A stretch of DNA of 6,823 nt from an uncultured Synechococcus sp. (GTDB taxonomy: Bacteria > Cyanobacteriota > Cyanobacteriia > PCC-6307 > Cyanobiaceae). The notes beneath the pieces were generated by a model that worked only from the letters and a program-made list of their open reading frames with translations, was not told the origin of the DNA and made no database searches. The stretch covers positions 1 through 6,823 of the forward strand of contig CALJTZ010000530.1 of NCBI GenBank assembly GCA_937975655.1, written 5' to 3'. The position numbers and the translations under genes are program-made. Of the stretch, positions 5,657 through 6,823 are shown one piece after another (the stretch's first letter is position 1; each line of letters opens with the position of its first letter).

Positions 5657-6166
5657 ATGAGCAACCTCTCCCTTGCCCCCCGTGACCTGCACCTCCAGCT
5701 GGTGCGGGCGGCTGATCACCACGCTCCGCTGGTGATTGATGTTCGGCGGCAACGTCAGTTCCTTCGGGCCCGGATTGCCGGCAGCCACAACATCCCTGCC
5801 GGCCGCCTGCTCAGTGGTGAGCATCCCGACCATGACCTGATTTTGATCGGTGCCCGCGCTGGTGAGGCCGAAGCGGTGGCGGAGGCCCTGCACCAGAGTG
5901 GCTTCCATCGCCGTATCCAGCACCTGCAGGGCGGTCTCGCGGCCTGGCAACAGGCCGGACTTGATCTGGAGGGTGCCAGCCGTTCGGGTGTGTGGGCGCA
6001 GCGCCGCCCCTGGGTGCTGAGTCTGGGCGTGCTTGGTCTGGGCTTGGCCGCCCAGCAGGCTGATCCCGCCCTGTTGTTGCGCGCCACAGGACTGTGGCTG
6101 CTTCTCAGCCTTGTGGGACTGGCGCTCCACCGCGGTAGCCGACAGCTGCTGCGTCGTTCGGCCTGA
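5657..6166 (+). CDS. Membrane-anchored rhodanese-like protein without catalytic cysteine
   Basis: The 169-residue product has an N-terminal rhodanese fold: APLVIDVRRQRQFLRARI (23-40) carries the DVR motif, GSHNIPAGRLL (42-52) the next strand, and IQHLQGGLAAWQQAGL (87-102) the last strand and helix. The active-site loop reads LILIGARAGEAEA (61-73), and there is no cysteine anywhere in the protein, so persulfide chemistry is ruled out. Two hydrophobic segments follow (about 119-132 and 138-157), with an arginine-rich tail. The layout recalls YgaP-type rhodaneses, in which a cytoplasmic rhodanese domain is followed by two membrane helices. ATG 5657 is chosen because the domain begins just after it; the frame is open upstream to 5573 but that part (MPWIRCRMPPSSQ) looks non-coding. 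It may bind or scaffold a partner; the actual role is unknown. Confidence 0.8.
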   Translation: MSNLSLAPRDLHLQLVRAADHHAPLVIDVRRQRQFLRARIAGSHNIPAGRLLSGEHPDHDLILIGARAGEAEAVAEALHQSGFHRRIQHLQGGLAAWQQAGLDLEGASRSGVWAQRRPWVLSLGVLGLGLAAQQADPALLLRATGLWLLLSLVGLALHRGSRQLLRRSA

Positions 6167-6267
6167 CCCAATGCCTTGCCCCATGACCCTGACCCGATCA
6201 GCACCCCAGCGCCTGGAGGCGTGGCGAGCCGGTGACCATCCCGGCCAGCGGCAGTTCGCCACCGTCT

Positions 6268-6384
6268 TCAGCTCCGCCCTATTCGCGCTGCCACACCGGT
6301 GATGGCTGCGATCAGTAGGGGTGCCAGGAGGATCGGCGCAATCCGACGATGCAATCGACGGGCCTGGATCAACCAGGAGTTCAT
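6268..6384 (-). pseudogene. N-terminal fragment of a PepSY-type membrane protein (38 codons)
   Basis: The product begins MNSWLIQARRLHRRIAPILL and continues as a hydrophobic helix APLLIAAITGVAARIGRS, then stops. RLHRxIAPxLLxPLLxxAITGVAxR is the usual first membrane helix of PepSY-associated proteins, which normally continue with a PepSY domain and more membrane segments (well over 100 residues). Neither of the other frames downstream gives a convincing continuation. Its ATG overlaps the stop of the upstream dehydrogenase (ATGA, 6381-6384), the mark of an operon partner. I read it as the preserved start of a truncated gene. A genuine single-helix peptide is possible. Confidence 0.5.
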
Positions 6385-6823
6385 GAATCCGGCACCGCGG
6401 AAGTTGTGGTGATCATCTCCTGGCTCACCCGCCATAGCCGCTGACGTTGAGCTGTCTCGCGGGCGGATGCCGCCAGGCGGCAGCGCACCGGATAGCCCTT
6501 GAGGTTGGCCAGGCCACCGGGCCCGAAGAACTCCCCGCCCTGCACATCCCTGGCGGTGGCGGCATACAGCTGGGGCAGGGCTCCCATGGCGGCGCTCTGG
6601 AACAGCGGATCCATCCACTTGTACGCCAGGCCTTCCAACCGAGAGCCGCGGGCGGCGACCGAGGTGGGTTGCAGATTGGTGCGGGCCAGGCCTGGATGGG
6701 CGGCCACGGACAGCACGGTGCTGCCGCTGGCTTCCAGCTGCTGGTGCAGCTCCACCGCCTTGTCGGCCAGCAGGGTGAACAGCACCACCGCCAGACCGGC
6801 CAGCACGGCATAACCCAGCACCA
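6381..6823 (-). CDS. Short-chain dehydrogenase/reductase, C-terminal part (runs off window)
   Basis: The frame is open to the window edge; about 147 codons are visible. ELHQQLEASGSTVLSVAAHP followed by GLARTNLQ is the C-terminal SDR region just after the catalytic helix. FQSAAMGALPQLYAATARDV then QGGEFFGPGGLANLKGYP and a final SARETAQRQRLWRVSQEM match the tail of retinol-dehydrogenase-like SDRs, which reduce or oxidise small carbonyl/alcohol substrates with NAD(P). Oddly, where the YxxxK catalytic motif should come (YGQSKLANLLF type), the visible residues are hydrophobic: GYAVLAGLAVVLFTLLADKA. No YxxxK is present, so the gene may be rearranged or inactive, with a membrane-like segment joined to an SDR tail. 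The stop overlaps the ATG of the 38-codon PepSY-type fragment. Confidence 0.75.
   Translation of the reverse strand, partial: VLGYAVLAGLAVVLFTLLADKAVELHQQLEASGSTVLSVAAHPGLARTNLQPTSVAARGSRLEGLAYKWMDPLFQSAAMGALPQLYAATARDVQGGEFFGPGGLANLKGYPVRCRLAASARETAQRQRLWRVSQEMITTTSAVPDS

Noticed and set aside
5389..5664. Alternative minus-strand frame that might hold the missing rhodanese N-terminus
   Set aside because: LRRWLDGG is suggestive, but what follows lacks any DVR motif, so a frameshift cannot be demonstrated.
6184..6302. 39-codon plus-strand ORF after the membrane rhodanese
   Set aside because: No ribosome site or family resemblance, and it is partly antisense to the PepSY-type fragment.

Overview
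The window is GC-rich, gene-dense bacterial DNA. It best fits a picocyanobacterium of the Cyanobium/Synechococcus type. This is inferred from the sulfur-gene set, which resembles the sbpA/cysR/rhodanese sulfur regulon of Synechococcus, from the weak or absent Shine-Dalgarno sites at the large genes, and from the probable TTG and GTG starts. No rRNA, tRNA, CRISPR array or insertion sequence was seen, and no gene-free stretch exceeds 300 bases.

Left part (1-2847) holds regulators and cysteine synthesis. A complete Rrf2-type repressor (88-492, +, TTG start) converges on cysK (514-1494, -). Upstream of cysK on the same strand lie, in transcription order, a short Rrf2-type protein (2847-2521), a Crp/Fnr-family regulator (2400-1825), and two small ORFs of 58 and 24 codons with good Shine-Dalgarno sites (1815-1639 and 1636-1562). 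A GC-rich hairpin follows (1549-1525), then cysK. The short ORFs and hairpin could be the tail of the regulator operon, or a leader that controls cysK. This is the least explained part of the window.

Middle part (2871-5192) holds two tandem, paralogous sulfate-binding proteins on the + strand, transcribed away from the regulators. The first has a cleavable signal peptide ending in AQAQA. The second has a lipobox (LAGC) and is probably a lipoprotein. A strong intrinsic terminator separates them. The permease and ATPase genes (cysT, cysW, cysA) are not in the window.

Right part (5193-6823) looks partly decayed. It holds a short minus-strand rhodanese-like protein that keeps the CSNGER loop, and a divergent plus-strand rhodanese with two C-terminal membrane segments and no cysteine at all. 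It also has a 38-codon PepSY-type membrane helix that stops abruptly, coupled by an ATGA overlap to the C-terminal part of a short-chain dehydrogenase that runs off the window.

Together the genes suggest an assimilatory sulfur locus: capture of sulfate in the periplasm, cysteine synthesis from sulfide and O-acetylserine, rhodanese sulfur handling, and three local regulators. The Rrf2/cysK pairing recalls the CymR-CysK repressor complex of Bacillus subtilis, and the Crp-type protein recalls CysR of Synechococcus elongatus. Both parallels are inference.
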